Positions 33,876-43,098 of a stretch of 64,000 nt of DNA are shown here, piece by piece. Position 1 is the first letter of the stretch, and each line of letters starts with the position of its first letter. The DNA is from Fibrobacter sp. UWH6 (lineage in GTDB: Bacteria; Fibrobacterota; Fibrobacteria; Fibrobacterales; Fibrobacteraceae), in assembly GCF_900142465.1 (NCBI RefSeq), contig NZ_FRAX01000002.1:248001-312000 (forward strand). The letters are read 5' to 3'. The notes beneath the pieces were generated by a model. It was given only the letters and a program-made list of their open reading frames with translations, ran no database searches and was not told where the DNA came from. The position numbers and the translations under genes were made by a program.

Positions 33876-34739
33876 ATGGAATCACTCGCTTATTTAGCCC
33901 GTCAGCCGATCCTTGACCGCGATGGCAAGGTGTGCGCCTATGAGTTACTGTTCAGAGATTCTCCGAACAGCAGTACGGCTGTTATATCCAGCGACTTGCT
34001 GGCAACCGCACAGGTGTTGGAGAACGTACTGAACAACATCGGCATCCAGCGTCTGGTCGGCAGCAGCAAGGCTTTTGTCAACTGCAGCCGGAACATGCTG
34101 CTGGACAATTTATTCGGCCTGCTGAATCCTAAATATTTCGTTCTGGAAGTTCTCGAAAGTGTAGAAGTGGACGATCGCGTCATCGAAGCCATCGAGGAGT
34201 ATAAGTCCATGGGTTTCGAAATCGCCCTGGACGACTTTATCTTCGAAGAGAACTTCATCAACCGCTTCGCCCCGCTGTTCCCCTACGTCAGCTACATCAA
34301 GATGGACGTTGTAGAAAACAGCCTAGACAGCATGAGCAAGGCCGCCGCCTTCTTCAAGGCAAGGAACATCAAGCTCCTAGCCGAAAAAGTCGAAGACGAA
34401 GAAACCTTCAAGCGTTGCGTAGAAGCCGGTTACGATTATTTTCAAGGGTTCTATTTCGCCCGACCCGAAATGGTCACCGGTCAAAAAATTGACGCCACAT
34501 CTACAGCCATTTTGCAGTTGCTCCAGCTATTGCGGATCCGCCCCACTCTAGAAGAACTCTGCAGCAACTTGGACAAACATCCGGAAATTGCCGCAAACCT
34601 TCTAAAGTTCGTCAATTCCGACAGCCAGGCCCACGACCATATAGACAACATAAAAGATGCAGTCGTCTGGGTTGGTATGCGCCACATTCAGGAATGGTTG
34701 CTGCTCATGTTATACGCCAGACCGGAAAATAGCCTATGA
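33876..34739 (+). CDS. EAL-domain protein with short C-terminal HDOD segment (YuxH-like)
   Basis: 287 residues. Residues 1-205 are an EAL-type domain: YELLFRDS in the EAL position, FVNCSRNMLL, LEVLES, ALDDFIFEENF, IKMDVVE, AEKVEDEETF and YFQGFYFARP. EAL itself reads ELL, and the Gly of DDFG is missing, so cyclic-di-GMP hydrolysis is doubtful. Residues 210-287 resemble the start of an HDOD domain (IAANLLKFVNSDSQ...VVWVGMRHIQEWLLL) but stop early; YuxH-type proteins usually have about 400 residues. Its TGA overlaps the recR start, placing a signalling-type protein at the head of a recR-engB-mlaEF run. No clear Shine-Dalgarno. Confidence 0.78.
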   Translation: MESLAYLARQPILDRDGKVCAYELLFRDSPNSSTAVISSDLLATAQVLENVLNNIGIQRLVGSSKAFVNCSRNMLLDNLFGLLNPKYFVLEVLESVEVDDRVIEAIEEYKSMGFEIALDDFIFEENFINRFAPLFPYVSYIKMDVVENSLDSMSKAAAFFKARNIKLLAEKVEDEETFKRCVEAGYDYFQGFYFARPEMVTGQKIDATSTAILQLLQLLRIRPTLEELCSNLDKHPEIAANLLKFVNSDSQAHDHIDNIKDAVVWVGMRHIQEWLLLMLYARPENSL

Positions 34740-35332
34740 TGGTAGAACCACAAAGTCTTGAAGCTCTCATTGGGGAATTTTCAGGTCTCCCCGGCATCGG
34801 GCAAAAGACAGCCCGACGCCTGGCCTACCACATTCTCACCCGCAAGCAATCCGACGTGGAACGCTTCGCCGAGAACCTGGTGAACGCCATTACCAAAGTT
34901 CATCATTGCCCCAACTGCTACGCCTTTACCGACGAAGACCTCTGCCCCACCTGCAAGGCCAGGGCAGGAGCAAAGTCCATCTGCGTCGTAGAAAAAAGTT
35001 CAGACATCATCCCCTTTGAAAAGTCAGGCATTTTCCGCGGACTTTATTTTGTACTGGGGGGAGTCATTTCTCCGTTAGACGGTATCGGTCCCGAGGCACT
35101 CCACTTAAACCAACTGGTCAACCGCATCAAGACCGAAGGGATCGAAGAACTGGTCCTGGCATTAGGTTCCAGCCCCGAAGCTGACAGCACCGCCCTCATG
35201 ATCGACCGCATGCTCAACGGAGTCAACGTTAAGCGTACCCGCCTGGCCCGCGGCATCCCCATGGGCAGCGATCTTGAATTTGTAGACGAAGTCACCATGT
35301 TAAGAGCCTTCGAAGGAAGAGTAAGCCTATGA
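34736..35332 (+). CDS. recR: Recombination mediator RecR
   Basis: 198 residues. SGLPGIGQKTARRLAYHIL is the helix-hairpin-helix, HHCPNCYAFTDEDLCPTC is the zinc-binding four-Cys motif, and ICVVEKSSDIIPFEKSG with FVLGGVISPLDGIGPEAL forms the Toprim part. RecR acts with RecF/RecO to load RecA on gapped DNA. The ATG (34736, with a second at 34739) overlaps the previous gene and the stop overlaps engB (ATGA). The usual partner dnaX and the YbaB gene are not adjacent. Confidence 0.95.
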   Translation: MMVEPQSLEALIGEFSGLPGIGQKTARRLAYHILTRKQSDVERFAENLVNAITKVHHCPNCYAFTDEDLCPTCKARAGAKSICVVEKSSDIIPFEKSGIFRGLYFVLGGVISPLDGIGPEALHLNQLVNRIKTEGIEELVLALGSSPEADSTALMIDRMLNGVNVKRTRLARGIPMGSDLEFVDEVTMLRAFEGRVSL

Positions 35333-35967
35333 GCGCACCCGTAAAGCACCAAGCCCCCGTTGAAGTGGGCGGCTTCACCGTCACCTCGGCAGTCTTTGTA
35401 ACGGCAGCCGTAAACATGAAAGGGCTTCCCGAGGAACGCCTCCCTCAAATCGCATTTCTTGGACGATCCAATGTGGGAAAATCTTCCCTTATGAATGCAC
35501 TTATGGGCAAGAACGGACTGGTCAAGGTCAGTTCTACCCCCGGAAAAACCCGCGAAATCAATTTCTTCAAAGTCAACAACAAGTTTTTTCTAGTAGATTT
35601 ACCAGGTGTAGGCTACGCAAAGGTCAGTTCGTCCAAAAGCGAGCAGATGTCCACCGCCATTCGAGACTACATCGCAAAATGCAAGGACTTGAAGGGTCTG
35701 GTCTATCTGGTAGACATCCGCCACGGCGGACATGACGTAGACATCGACGCCGTGGAAAATATCCGCGCCGCAGGATGCCCCGTGCTGATCGTTGCCAGCA
35801 AGCGCGATAAGGTCAATCAGTCTGAACTTGCCAAGGGACTTCGTTCCATCAAGGAAAAGTTCGGTCTTGAATCTAACCCTCTTTGCGTGAGCTCCCTAAA
35901 AAAATTCGGTCTTGACCAGCTCTGGACTGAAATTCTTGAAGCAATGAACCAAGGCGAAAAGGTCTAG
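35329..35967 (+). CDS. engB: Ribosome-assembly GTPase EngB/YsxC
   Basis: 212 residues. GRSNVGKSSLMNALMG (G1), TPGKTREINFF (G2), LVDLPGVGYAK (G3), and ASKRDKVNQ (G4, with KRDK in place of TKxD) are in the right order for YihA/YsxC/EngB, which is needed for assembly of the 50S subunit. Both ends overlap its neighbours by 4 and 1 bases, so translation is coupled through recR, engB and mlaE. Confidence 0.93.
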   Translation: MSAPVKHQAPVEVGGFTVTSAVFVTAAVNMKGLPEERLPQIAFLGRSNVGKSSLMNALMGKNGLVKVSSTPGKTREINFFKVNNKFFLVDLPGVGYAKVSSSKSEQMSTAIRDYIAKCKDLKGLVYLVDIRHGGHDVDIDAVENIRAAGCPVLIVASKRDKVNQSELAKGLRSIKEKFGLESNPLCVSSLKKFGLDQLWTEILEAMNQGEKV

Positions 35968-36845
35968 TGAGAACAAAGAGATCAAAAAACTGGCAGAAGC
36001 TCAGCCCCCCGGCAAAGATATTCCACTACCTGGGAATGTTCTTGCTGCATCGTACCTTTGGGCAGCAGTGCGCTCTTTTCTGGAACGCCATCACCAGTCT
36101 TTTCTCTCGCAACCGTAATTTCAAGACAGACACCAAGAATATCATCACCCAGACGTTCTTTACCGGCGTAGAAATTTTTCCGGTATTGTTCGTCGTGGCC
36201 ACCTTGTTCGGTACAGTCGTCATCATCGAAGTAATCTCCCTCATGGGCAGGATGGGTTTCTCCGATGTGGTTGGAAGTCTGATTGTTATTGTAATCATCC
36301 GAGAATTAGGGCCCATTCTTACGGCATTCCTTATCGCTGGCCGAAGTGGATCCTCGCTGACCACATACATCGGAAGCATGGTCATTAATTCGGAAGTTGA
36401 TGCGCTGGCCACCATGGGTGTGGACCCGATTCGATTCCTTGTTATGCCGGGCCTTTTTGGTGGATGCATCGCCCTGTTTTTCATGAACATCATCTTCAGT
36501 GCAAGCGCCATCTGTGCAGGGTTCCTCGTAACCAAGGCCATGATCGCCCTCACCGGAAATATCATCAACATCCAGCTGACCTGGGATTATCTGACCACTG
36601 AAATCCTGAGCGCACTGACCCTTACAGATTTCGTCTATATCATAATCAAGCCTCTCGTTTTCGGGGCAATCATTACAACCAACGCCTGTTACCAGGCACT
36701 GAATATTCCGCGAGACATCCGCCAGGTCCCCAAGGCCACCTCCCGATCCGTTATCAAGTCCTTCCTGTATATTGTGTGCGCAGACGTAGTGCTTTCTATA
36801 TTCTATTTCGTCGACTACATGAACAACATCAACTCGATTATCTAA
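35967..36845 (+). CDS. mlaE: MlaE-family ABC transporter permease
   Basis: 292 residues, GTG start overlapping the engB TAG. Several membrane helices; the family signature is visible in IIREIGPILTAFLIAGRSG-like text (IIRELGPILTAFLIAGRSGS), EVDALATMGVDPIRFLVMP and GAIITTNACYQAL. MlaE/TTG2B proteins form the inner-membrane channel of lipid transport systems that move phospholipid between the membranes. The MlaF-like ATPase gene overlaps its stop. No mlaD-type MCE gene is beside it in this window, so the periplasmic partner must be elsewhere. Confidence 0.9.
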   Translation: MRTKRSKNWQKLSPPAKIFHYLGMFLLHRTFGQQCALFWNAITSLFSRNRNFKTDTKNIITQTFFTGVEIFPVLFVVATLFGTVVIIEVISLMGRMGFSDVVGSLIVIVIIRELGPILTAFLIAGRSGSSLTTYIGSMVINSEVDALATMGVDPIRFLVMPGLFGGCIALFFMNIIFSASAICAGFLVTKAMIALTGNIINIQLTWDYLTTEILSALTLTDFVYIIIKPLVFGAIITTNACYQALNIPRDIRQVPKATSRSVIKSFLYIVCADVVLSIFYFVDYMNNINSII

Positions 36846-37660
36846 TGATTGACGAAGCTTTAAGAATGGAAGATATTCACCTGTCCTACAACGATCTGGC
36901 AGGAACGATTTTCTCAAAGCCCCGAGCCTTGGGATTCTTCAAGAAAGTTGAAGACGACCCCCAGAAAGAGTTAGTGACCGGAGCGAATCTTACCGTGACC
37001 CGTGGCGACACTATTTGTATCGGTGGTGGATCCGGTCAGGGAAAAAGTGCCATTCTGCGAATCATTGCAGGGTTGGTGCGCCCCACCAAGGGGAACCTAT
37101 ATTATTTTGGTGAATACATCCCACCGGAACGTCTAACGGCACTGGAAGTGGCAAAACGTCAGGTAGGACTGGTTTTTCAGAATGGAGCCCTCATTTCCAA
37201 TCTGAAGGTGCGAGATAACATCGCCCTCCCCCTGCGATACCACAAGATGGGCTCACCCGACGAAATCGACGAAAAGATCAACATGGCCATGGACTTGATG
37301 CGAGTCCGTGAAGAAGCAGACCTTTACCCGCACCAGCTTTCTATGGGTATGCAGAAGCGCGTGGCCATCGCAAGATCCTGGGCCATGGACCCGAAGCTCC
37401 TTTTGATGGATGAACCTACCGCAGGTCTGGACAACTACAATCGCCGAAACCTGTTGCCTCTGATCGACAACATGCGAATGCTGTTTAAGACAACAATCAT
37501 CATCGTGACCCATGACTTGCTGATTTCTAAAGAATTGGATTGCAATATTTGCTTCTTGCACCGCAAAGTTCTTACGGAACCCAACTCCTTTGAATACTGG
37601 AGAACCTCCAACAGCGAAATCTCCAGGGAACTGTTCCGAGACCTAAGAACAAGCGGATAA
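36845..37660 (+). CDS. mlaF: ABC transporter ATP-binding protein, MlaF-like
   Basis: 271 residues from ATG 36845, which overlaps the mlaE TAA; the frame upstream of it is only carry-over inside mlaE. Walker A GGSGQGKS near 60-67, Q-loop GLVFQNGALISNL, signature LSMGMQKRVA (LSGGQ variant) near 165, Walker B LLLMDEPTAGLD near 186 and HD in VTHDLLIS. The insert YNDLAGTIFSKPRALGFFKK in the first strands is longer than in E. coli MlaF. It powers the MlaE permease for phospholipid traffic. Confidence 0.9.
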   Translation: MIDEALRMEDIHLSYNDLAGTIFSKPRALGFFKKVEDDPQKELVTGANLTVTRGDTICIGGGSGQGKSAILRIIAGLVRPTKGNLYYFGEYIPPERLTALEVAKRQVGLVFQNGALISNLKVRDNIALPLRYHKMGSPDEIDEKINMAMDLMRVREEADLYPHQLSMGMQKRVAIARSWAMDPKLLLMDEPTAGLDNYNRRNLLPLIDNMRMLFKTTIIIVTHDLLISKELDCNICFLHRKVLTEPNSFEYWRTSNSEISRELFRDLRTSG

Positions 37661-37817
37661 GAGGCGCGAGGGCGGTCGCCTACGGCTCCTTTCATCGGTG
37701 AGTTTTGAGCCGAGAGCAATGAGCTAGATAATCGCGCCGAAGGCTCCTAACTTTAGCACATAACTCATCGCTCATAACTCTTCACTATTCACTCCCAACT
37801 ATTCACTGTTCACTATT
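37661..37817. repeat. Short-word repetitive spacer before pyrC
   Basis: It contains repeated words: TAACTCATCGCTCATAACTC, then TTCACTATTCACT, CTATTCACTGTTCACTATT. The first half shares GAGCAATGAG with the spacer after hisG and has two GCC-NNN-GGC mini-hairpins (GCC-TAC-GGC and GCC-GAA-GGC). No gene or tRNA seen. Confidence 0.55.
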
Positions 37818-38819
37818 ATGTTCCTTCCTTTACCCGATGACTTTCACGCCCATCTCCGTCAGGGCGAACTGATGCCCGGCTATGTCCGCGACCTTGTTGC
37901 ACAATTCGGCCGTGCCATCATCATGCCCAACACCATGCCCCCCATGACATCTGCCGCATCCATCAAGGAATACAAGCAGCAGATTCTTGAAGCCGCCAAG
38001 AGTGTCCGCCCGGATTTCCAGCCCCTCATGACCTTCAAGCTGAATCCGAACTACACCGAACAGGATCTAAAGGACATGATGGCAGAAGGTGTCGTGGCAG
38101 GCAAGTACTATCCTGCAGGCGTCACCACCAACAGCGCCGACGGAATCAGTGATTTCGAAGCCGTATTCCCCGTAGTGGCCATGATGGAAAAACTGGGCCT
38201 TATTCTCTGCGTCCATGGTGAAGAACCGGGCGAATTCTGCCTGGATCGCGAACCCGCATTCATCAAGCGCGTGGAAACTCTGGCCGAAAAATTCCCCAAG
38301 CTGAAGATAGTCTTTGAACATCTTTCCAGTGCAAAGGCCGTAGAAGCCGTAAAGCGTCTGCCCGCCAATGTGGCAGCCACCTTTACCGTTCATCACCTGA
38401 TGATGACTCTGGACGATGTGATTGGCGACGCCCTGCGTCCCCACCACTTCTGCAAACCTCTGCCCAAGCGCCCCGAAGACCGCGCCGCCATTCGCGAAGC
38501 CGCATTTAGCGGCAATCCCAAGTTCTTCCTGGGCACCGATTCCGCTCCCCATCAGCAGGGTAAGAAGGAATGCCCCTGCGGTGCCGCTGGCGTCTATAGC
38601 GCCCCCGTAGCCATCCCGCTTCTCGTGCAGGAATTTGACCGGGCAGGTGCATTGGACAAGCTAGCCAATTTCATCGCGGGCTTCGGTGCAGACTTCTACG
38701 GACTTCCCCGAACCACCAGTCAAATCGAAGTGGTCAAGGAAAACTGGACTGTTCCCCAGGTCGTCAACGGAGTGGTTCCCCTGGCAGCCGGCCAAACCTT
38801 GGAATGGAAGTTGAAATAA
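37818..38819 (+). CDS. pyrC: Dihydroorotase PyrC
   Basis: 333 residues, the length of the E. coli-type enzyme. DDFHAHLRQG gives the HxH zinc ligands, GKYYPAG the Lys that is carboxylated, LCVHGE and FEHLSS the further His ligands, and LGTDSAPHQQGKKECPCGAA the catalytic Asp. It cyclises carbamoyl-aspartate to dihydroorotate in pyrimidine synthesis. It stands alone after a repetitive spacer and ends at a clear terminator. No recognisable Shine-Dalgarno. Confidence 0.96.
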   Translation: MFLPLPDDFHAHLRQGELMPGYVRDLVAQFGRAIIMPNTMPPMTSAASIKEYKQQILEAAKSVRPDFQPLMTFKLNPNYTEQDLKDMMAEGVVAGKYYPAGVTTNSADGISDFEAVFPVVAMMEKLGLILCVHGEEPGEFCLDREPAFIKRVETLAEKFPKLKIVFEHLSSAKAVEAVKRLPANVAATFTVHHLMMTLDDVIGDALRPHHFCKPLPKRPEDRAAIREAAFSGNPKFFLGTDSAPHQQGKKECPCGAAGVYSAPVAIPLLVQEFDRAGALDKLANFIAGFGADFYGLPRTTSQIEVVKENWTVPQVVNGVVPLAAGQTLEWKLK

Positions 38820-38838
38820 GCTAAAAAACATCTAGTAC

Positions 38839-38872
38839 GGGACCCTTGATGACGCAGGGGTCCCTTTTTTTA
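38839..38872 (+). terminator. pyrC terminator
   Basis: GGGACCC ... GGGTCCC with an 11-nt loop, followed by seven T. Confidence 0.82.
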
Positions 38873-38930
38873 TGTAGATTGTCTACAAGAGAACAAGGAC
38901 CCATCGCATCACAACATTAAGGTTCCAATT

Positions 38931-39683
38931 ATGGCTTTTGTATCTTTTATTAGAGCAATACTTTATTACCTGACCATCGCCGTTTCCCTTATCATCATCG
39001 GCGTCCCCTACATGCTTTTCCGTGGTGGACTTTTGGGTCAATGGCAAGAATGTACCCGTGTCTGTATCACCTATTTTAACGTACTGTTCAAGATTTTTAG
39101 AATCAAGCTGAACGTGATCGGCAAAGAAAATATCCCCGAAGGTACCAATTTCGTTATCGTGTCCAACCACCAGAGTTTCCTGGACATCAACGTTATCTGG
39201 CCGGGCATCATCATTAGCTCCTTTATCGCCAAGGGCGAACTTTGGAACATCCCCATTTTCGGATGGGTCCTCAACCACGTAGGTTGTATCCCAGTAAACC
39301 ACAAGGATCCCAAGAAAAATGCCGGCATGGGCAAGCTGGTCAGTGACCGACTTTCCAAGGGCTACACCATCAGCGTGTTCCCCGAAGGACACCGTAGTGC
39401 CGATGGCCGAATGCTGAAGTTCCAAAATGGAATATTTCGCATGGCGAAAGAAGAACATTTTACAATTTTGCCAATTACATTAATTGGAACCGGCGAACGT
39501 CTGTCCAAGACGAAGTTTTCGCTCGTTCCCGGTGAAGTCAAGATTGTCGTCCATCCGGTTTACAAATACGAAGATTACGCCGATAAACCTATGGCAGACT
39601 TCCGCGACGAAGTACACGATTTGATTGAATCCGCATTGCCCTATAAGCAGGCGGAAATGGCAGCGGCCCAGGCCGAAGCATAA
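38931..39683 (+). CDS. plsC: 1-acyl-sn-glycerol-3-phosphate acyltransferase PlsC
   Basis: 250 residues. An N-terminal membrane helix (AILYYLTIAVSLIIIGVPYM) is followed by NHQSFLD near residue 80 (the NHxxxD catalytic box) and FPEGHRSADGRMLKFQNG near 150 (the second acyltransferase box). It adds the second acyl chain to lysophosphatidic acid in phospholipid synthesis at the inner membrane. rnr begins 13 bp after its stop with a strong AAAGGAGG, so they are probably one transcript. Confidence 0.93.
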   Translation: MAFVSFIRAILYYLTIAVSLIIIGVPYMLFRGGLLGQWQECTRVCITYFNVLFKIFRIKLNVIGKENIPEGTNFVIVSNHQSFLDINVIWPGIIISSFIAKGELWNIPIFGWVLNHVGCIPVNHKDPKKNAGMGKLVSDRLSKGYTISVFPEGHRSADGRMLKFQNGIFRMAKEEHFTILPITLIGTGERLSKTKFSLVPGEVKIVVHPVYKYEDYADKPMADFRDEVHDLIESALPYKQAEMAAAQAEA

Positions 39684-39696
39684 AAGGAGGCTTAAC

Positions 39697-42069
39697 ATGG
39701 CACAGCAATTACCGACAGTCGAGCAGATTGTCGCCGTTCTCCGAGAAGAACCCATGGTTGGGAGCAGACTCCGCGCCTCCCTCGGCCTTCCCAAGAAACA
39801 GAAAATGGAATTCAAGCAGCTTCTGGCCGATTTGGTCAGCCAGGGCGTCTTGAAGCGTACCAATCACAAGGAATACCAGATTGGTGACGGCGAACCTTTG
39901 GAAGAAAAGCGTGAAAAACGCCTGAAAAAGCTGGCAGAAGCAAGCGATGGCGACAACCGCCGTCCGGGAGCCCGTAGCCGCCGCCAGACCACCGACGATA
40001 AGAGCACCCGCGTCCGCCGAGGCGTACTGCACCAGACTGGCGAAGAATCCTGGATCGTCACCGAACTGGATTCAGAACAGCAGTTCGAAATATGCCACCG
40101 CCGTCAGGCTCCGGGTAAGGAAGGGGAAGTCATCAGCTTTACCCTGTACCCCCACCCCCGTCTGAAGCACAGCTATTTAGCCAAGGTGGACCATTCCGCC
40201 GAAATCTTGAACGTTTCCTGGTCCGAGATTACCCAGAAGTTCATGGAAGAGTCTAACCTTCCCAAGGGCTTCAGCAAGGAAATCCAGGATTACATCAAGA
40301 CCATCAAGGCTCCTACCGCAAAAGATTTCAAGGGTCGCGTGGATTACCGCAAGACCACCATCCTCTGTATCGACCCCGAAGGCGCCATGGACCATGACGA
40401 CGCCATTTCTATCGAACGTACAGAAGATGGCGGCTACAAGCTGGGAGTCCATATCGCTGACGTAAGCTACTATGTTCCCGAGGGCAGCGCCCTGGACCAG
40501 GAAGCCATGGAACGCAGCTACACCCAGTACCTGCCCTGGACCGCAGTCCCCATGATTCCCGACGAACTTTCCAGCGACATCTGCTCCCTCCACGAAGATG
40601 TGGACCGTTGCGCCCACACCTGCATGATCATGCTGGACAAGAACGCCAATGTTCTCAGCTGGGATTTCCACCGCAGTATCGTCCGCATTACCCGCTCCCT
40701 CACCTACCAGCAAGCAAAGAAGCTGTGGGAAGAAGGTGACAAGGATATGCAGGACCTGGCCGAAGTTACCGCCAAGCTGAAAGCCAACCGTACCAAGGAA
40801 GGCCTGCTGGAATTCAAGAGTACCGAACTGGGCTGCCACTTCAACGAAGCCGGCGAACCCACTGACATTTACCCCCGCACCACAGACATCTCCAACTCCT
40901 GGGTTGAAGAATGTATGTTGATTGCCAACAACTGCTGCGCCAAGGAACTGAAGAAGCGCGGTCTGCAGGGCATCTACCGTATTCACGAAGCCCCCGACAC
41001 CAAGGACATCATGGAACTGTACTATATGTACCCCAACCTGTTCCAGGGCGCTCCGGTGATGCTTCGCGATCTAGGCAAACCCCGCAGCGGCGACACCAAC
41101 CTGAATCCCACCGCGTTCAAGCTCTATGAACACCTGGTGCAGAAGGCTGGTGACGACGAGACCTTGATGAACCGTATTCTGCGTAGTATGCAGAAGGCTC
41201 ATTACGACAGCAACAGTTTCGGCCACTTCGCCCTGAATTGGCAGGACTACTCTCACTTTACCTCCCCCATCCGCCGTTACGCCGACCTCTGGTGCCATCG
41301 CGAACTGGCTCGCAAGGGCAAGGAAATTTCCGCAGAGCGCAAGGAAAGCGTCATTGACGTATGCGACTTGATTTCCGCCAACGAAATCAAGAACATGAAG
41401 GTGGAACGCCAGGCCATCAAGGTCTGCTCTACCTGGCTCCTGAAGGACCGCATCGGCGACAACTTCGAGGCCACCGTCAACGGCATCGAGGAATGGGGCA
41501 TCTACCTTTCCATTAACGATCCCATCGCCGAAGGTCTGTGCCGCTACCGCGACATCGCCGGCGATGACTTCTACGTATACAATCCGGACCAGGGTCTTGC
41601 ATTCGGCAAGCGCAGTGGCCGCACCTTCCGCCGTGGCGACAAGGTGATGGCTCAATTGCTCCGCGTGGACCCGCTACGCGGCCAGGTGGACTTCTCCATT
41701 ATCGAAAAACTCTCTCCCGAGCCCAAGAAGCAGCGCCGCACCCGCCGCGACGTGGAAGAAGACGCTCGCAACTACAACGAACGCATGGACCGAGCCGAAG
41801 CCGCAGAAGCCATGGGCTACCTGAGTCAGCCCGACGATGACGATCGCGATGACGGCATGCCGGCATTCCTTTCCGCAGGCATGCGCGGACGAGGACGTCG
41901 TGGCCGCCGTGGTTCCGACATGGACGCACCCAGCTTCGAACGCACCGGACGTGCCGCCCGAGGCAGAGCCGACCGCGGACACAGTTCAGCCGCCAAGGAA
42001 ACTCGCGCTACACCCAGAAGCCGCAGCGAAAAGCCCCGTAAAGGCAAGGTCCGCACCCGCCGCAGGTAA
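39697..42069 (+). CDS. rnr: Ribonuclease R
   Basis: 790 residues from ATG 39697 (AAAGGAGG 6 nt upstream; the longer frame from 39625 is rejected). An N-terminal winged-helix segment (TVEQIVAVLREEPMVGSRLR) and cold-shock-like region precede the RNB catalytic core with DPEGAMDHDDAIS near 225 (the metal-binding Asp residues) and HFTSPIRRYADL. An S1 domain (DNFEATVNGIEEWGIYLSI, near 590-670) follows, then a long Arg/Lys-rich tail (GRGRRGRRGS, KPRKGKVRTRRR) expected to bind RNA. It is a processive 3'-5' exoribonuclease for structured RNA. Confidence 0.94.
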   Translation: MAQQLPTVEQIVAVLREEPMVGSRLRASLGLPKKQKMEFKQLLADLVSQGVLKRTNHKEYQIGDGEPLEEKREKRLKKLAEASDGDNRRPGARSRRQTTDDKSTRVRRGVLHQTGEESWIVTELDSEQQFEICHRRQAPGKEGEVISFTLYPHPRLKHSYLAKVDHSAEILNVSWSEITQKFMEESNLPKGFSKEIQDYIKTIKAPTAKDFKGRVDYRKTTILCIDPEGAMDHDDAISIERTEDGGYKLGVHIADVSYYVPEGSALDQEAMERSYTQYLPWTAVPMIPDELSSDICSLHEDVDRCAHTCMIMLDKNANVLSWDFHRSIVRITRSLTYQQAKKLWEEGDKDMQDLAEVTAKLKANRTKEGLLEFKSTELGCHFNEAGEPTDIYPRTTDISNSWVEECMLIANNCCAKELKKRGLQGIYRIHEAPDTKDIMELYYMYPNLFQGAPVMLRDLGKPRSGDTNLNPTAFKLYEHLVQKAGDDETLMNRILRSMQKAHYDSNSFGHFALNWQDYSHFTSPIRRYADLWCHRELARKGKEISAERKESVIDVCDLISANEIKNMKVERQAIKVCSTWLLKDRIGDNFEATVNGIEEWGIYLSINDPIAEGLCRYRDIAGDDFYVYNPDQGLAFGKRSGRTFRRGDKVMAQLLRVDPLRGQVDFSIIEKLSPEPKKQRRTRRDVEEDARNYNERMDRAEAAEAMGYLSQPDDDDRDDGMPAFLSAGMRGRGRRGRRGSDMDAPSFERTGRAARGRADRGHSSAAKETRATPRSRSEKPRKGKVRTRRR

Positions 42070-42071
42070 TC

Positions 42072-43004
42072 ATGCCTACAAGTTCCAAGCTAGTCCTATA
42101 CGCTTCGTACCAAGTCGGGGAAGACCTCCCCGGCTACGTCCGCTTTGCGTTAAAGCACTTGGCAGAAACCGACTTTACCGTGGTCCTTCTGACAAATAAC
42201 CGTCCGCTTTCTGCAGAAACAAACACGTTCCTCGAAGAAAACGGGATCAGGCTTTACCTTACAGAAAACCACGGCTTCGACTTCGGCATGTGGCACCGTT
42301 TTCTCAAGGATCTGGCACAAGGCAAAGGCAAGTTTGCCCCATTGGCCAGTATCGAACGAATCCTGCTGGTAAACGATTCTATCGTCTACTACCAGAACCG
42401 TTTCGCCGATTTTATCAAGCGGGCCGAAACCAGCACTGCCGACGCGGTTTCTCTTACCATGAACAACGAAGTCACTCCCCACCTGCAGTCTTTCTTCCTT
42501 TATCTAAAACAGGAAGCACTTGGGGCCTTCTATATGCACCTCATGGAAACTCCCGAACAGGAAACTTTCTACGATGTGGTCCATCGTCTTGAAATCGGGC
42601 TTTCCAGCGCATTCCTAGAAGCGGAAGTTCAAACGGAAAGTCTTTTCAACACAGAACGACCTGTCATGTTCGCCTATCCGGAACTGATCGCACAAGGTTG
42701 CGGTTTTGTAAAGCGCAAACTCCTGCAGCACCGATTCGACGCCAAGGAAAGAATGCACTTTATCCGAAACAAGGCCTACGACGCCCTCTCGGCAGACTAC
42801 GCAGCCCTTATCAAGGAAGCAGGTCTCGCAAACGATTTCAAGGAAGAATGGCTCCCCAAGCCCGCAGGGAACATCATCACCCAGACCCGAGACACCCTGC
42901 TGGAAAAGGGATTCCATAAAATCGGCTGGCCCATTTTGCGGAAGGCAATCAAGATGAAATACAAGATTCTCGGCCGCAAATTAGACGGCGCAGAATACGA
43001 GTAG
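42072..43004 (+). CDS. Rhamnan-synthesis F (RgpF)-like protein
   Basis: 310 residues, ATG 2 bp after the rnr stop. LVLYASYQVGEDLPGYVRFA, VVLLTNNRPL, LTENHGFDFGMWHRFL and ILLVNDSIVYY resemble the start of RgpF proteins (which read NxGRDFGAY and NDS in the same places), proteins that extend rhamnose-rich cell-wall or O-antigen glycans. The Arg of the RDF signature is Phe here, so activity on the usual sugar is not assured. Basic C-terminus. Its pairing with rnr has no obvious functional reason. Confidence 0.72.
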   Translation: MPTSSKLVLYASYQVGEDLPGYVRFALKHLAETDFTVVLLTNNRPLSAETNTFLEENGIRLYLTENHGFDFGMWHRFLKDLAQGKGKFAPLASIERILLVNDSIVYYQNRFADFIKRAETSTADAVSLTMNNEVTPHLQSFFLYLKQEALGAFYMHLMETPEQETFYDVVHRLEIGLSSAFLEAEVQTESLFNTERPVMFAYPELIAQGCGFVKRKLLQHRFDAKERMHFIRNKAYDALSADYAALIKEAGLANDFKEEWLPKPAGNIITQTRDTLLEKGFHKIGWPILRKAIKMKYKILGRKLDGAEYE

Positions 43005-43030
43005 TCAAACGGAAAAATTCATACTATAAA

Positions 43031-43062
43031 AAAACTCCCGAGTTCAGACCTCGGGAGTTTTT
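43031..43062. terminator. Bidirectional terminator
   Basis: AACTCCCGA / TCGGGAGTT stem with A-run before and TTTTTC after, between the convergent RgpF-like gene and yidC. Confidence 0.88.
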
Positions 43063-43098
43063 CAATTCTATAAGACTACAGTCTAGAAAGCCAGCAGA

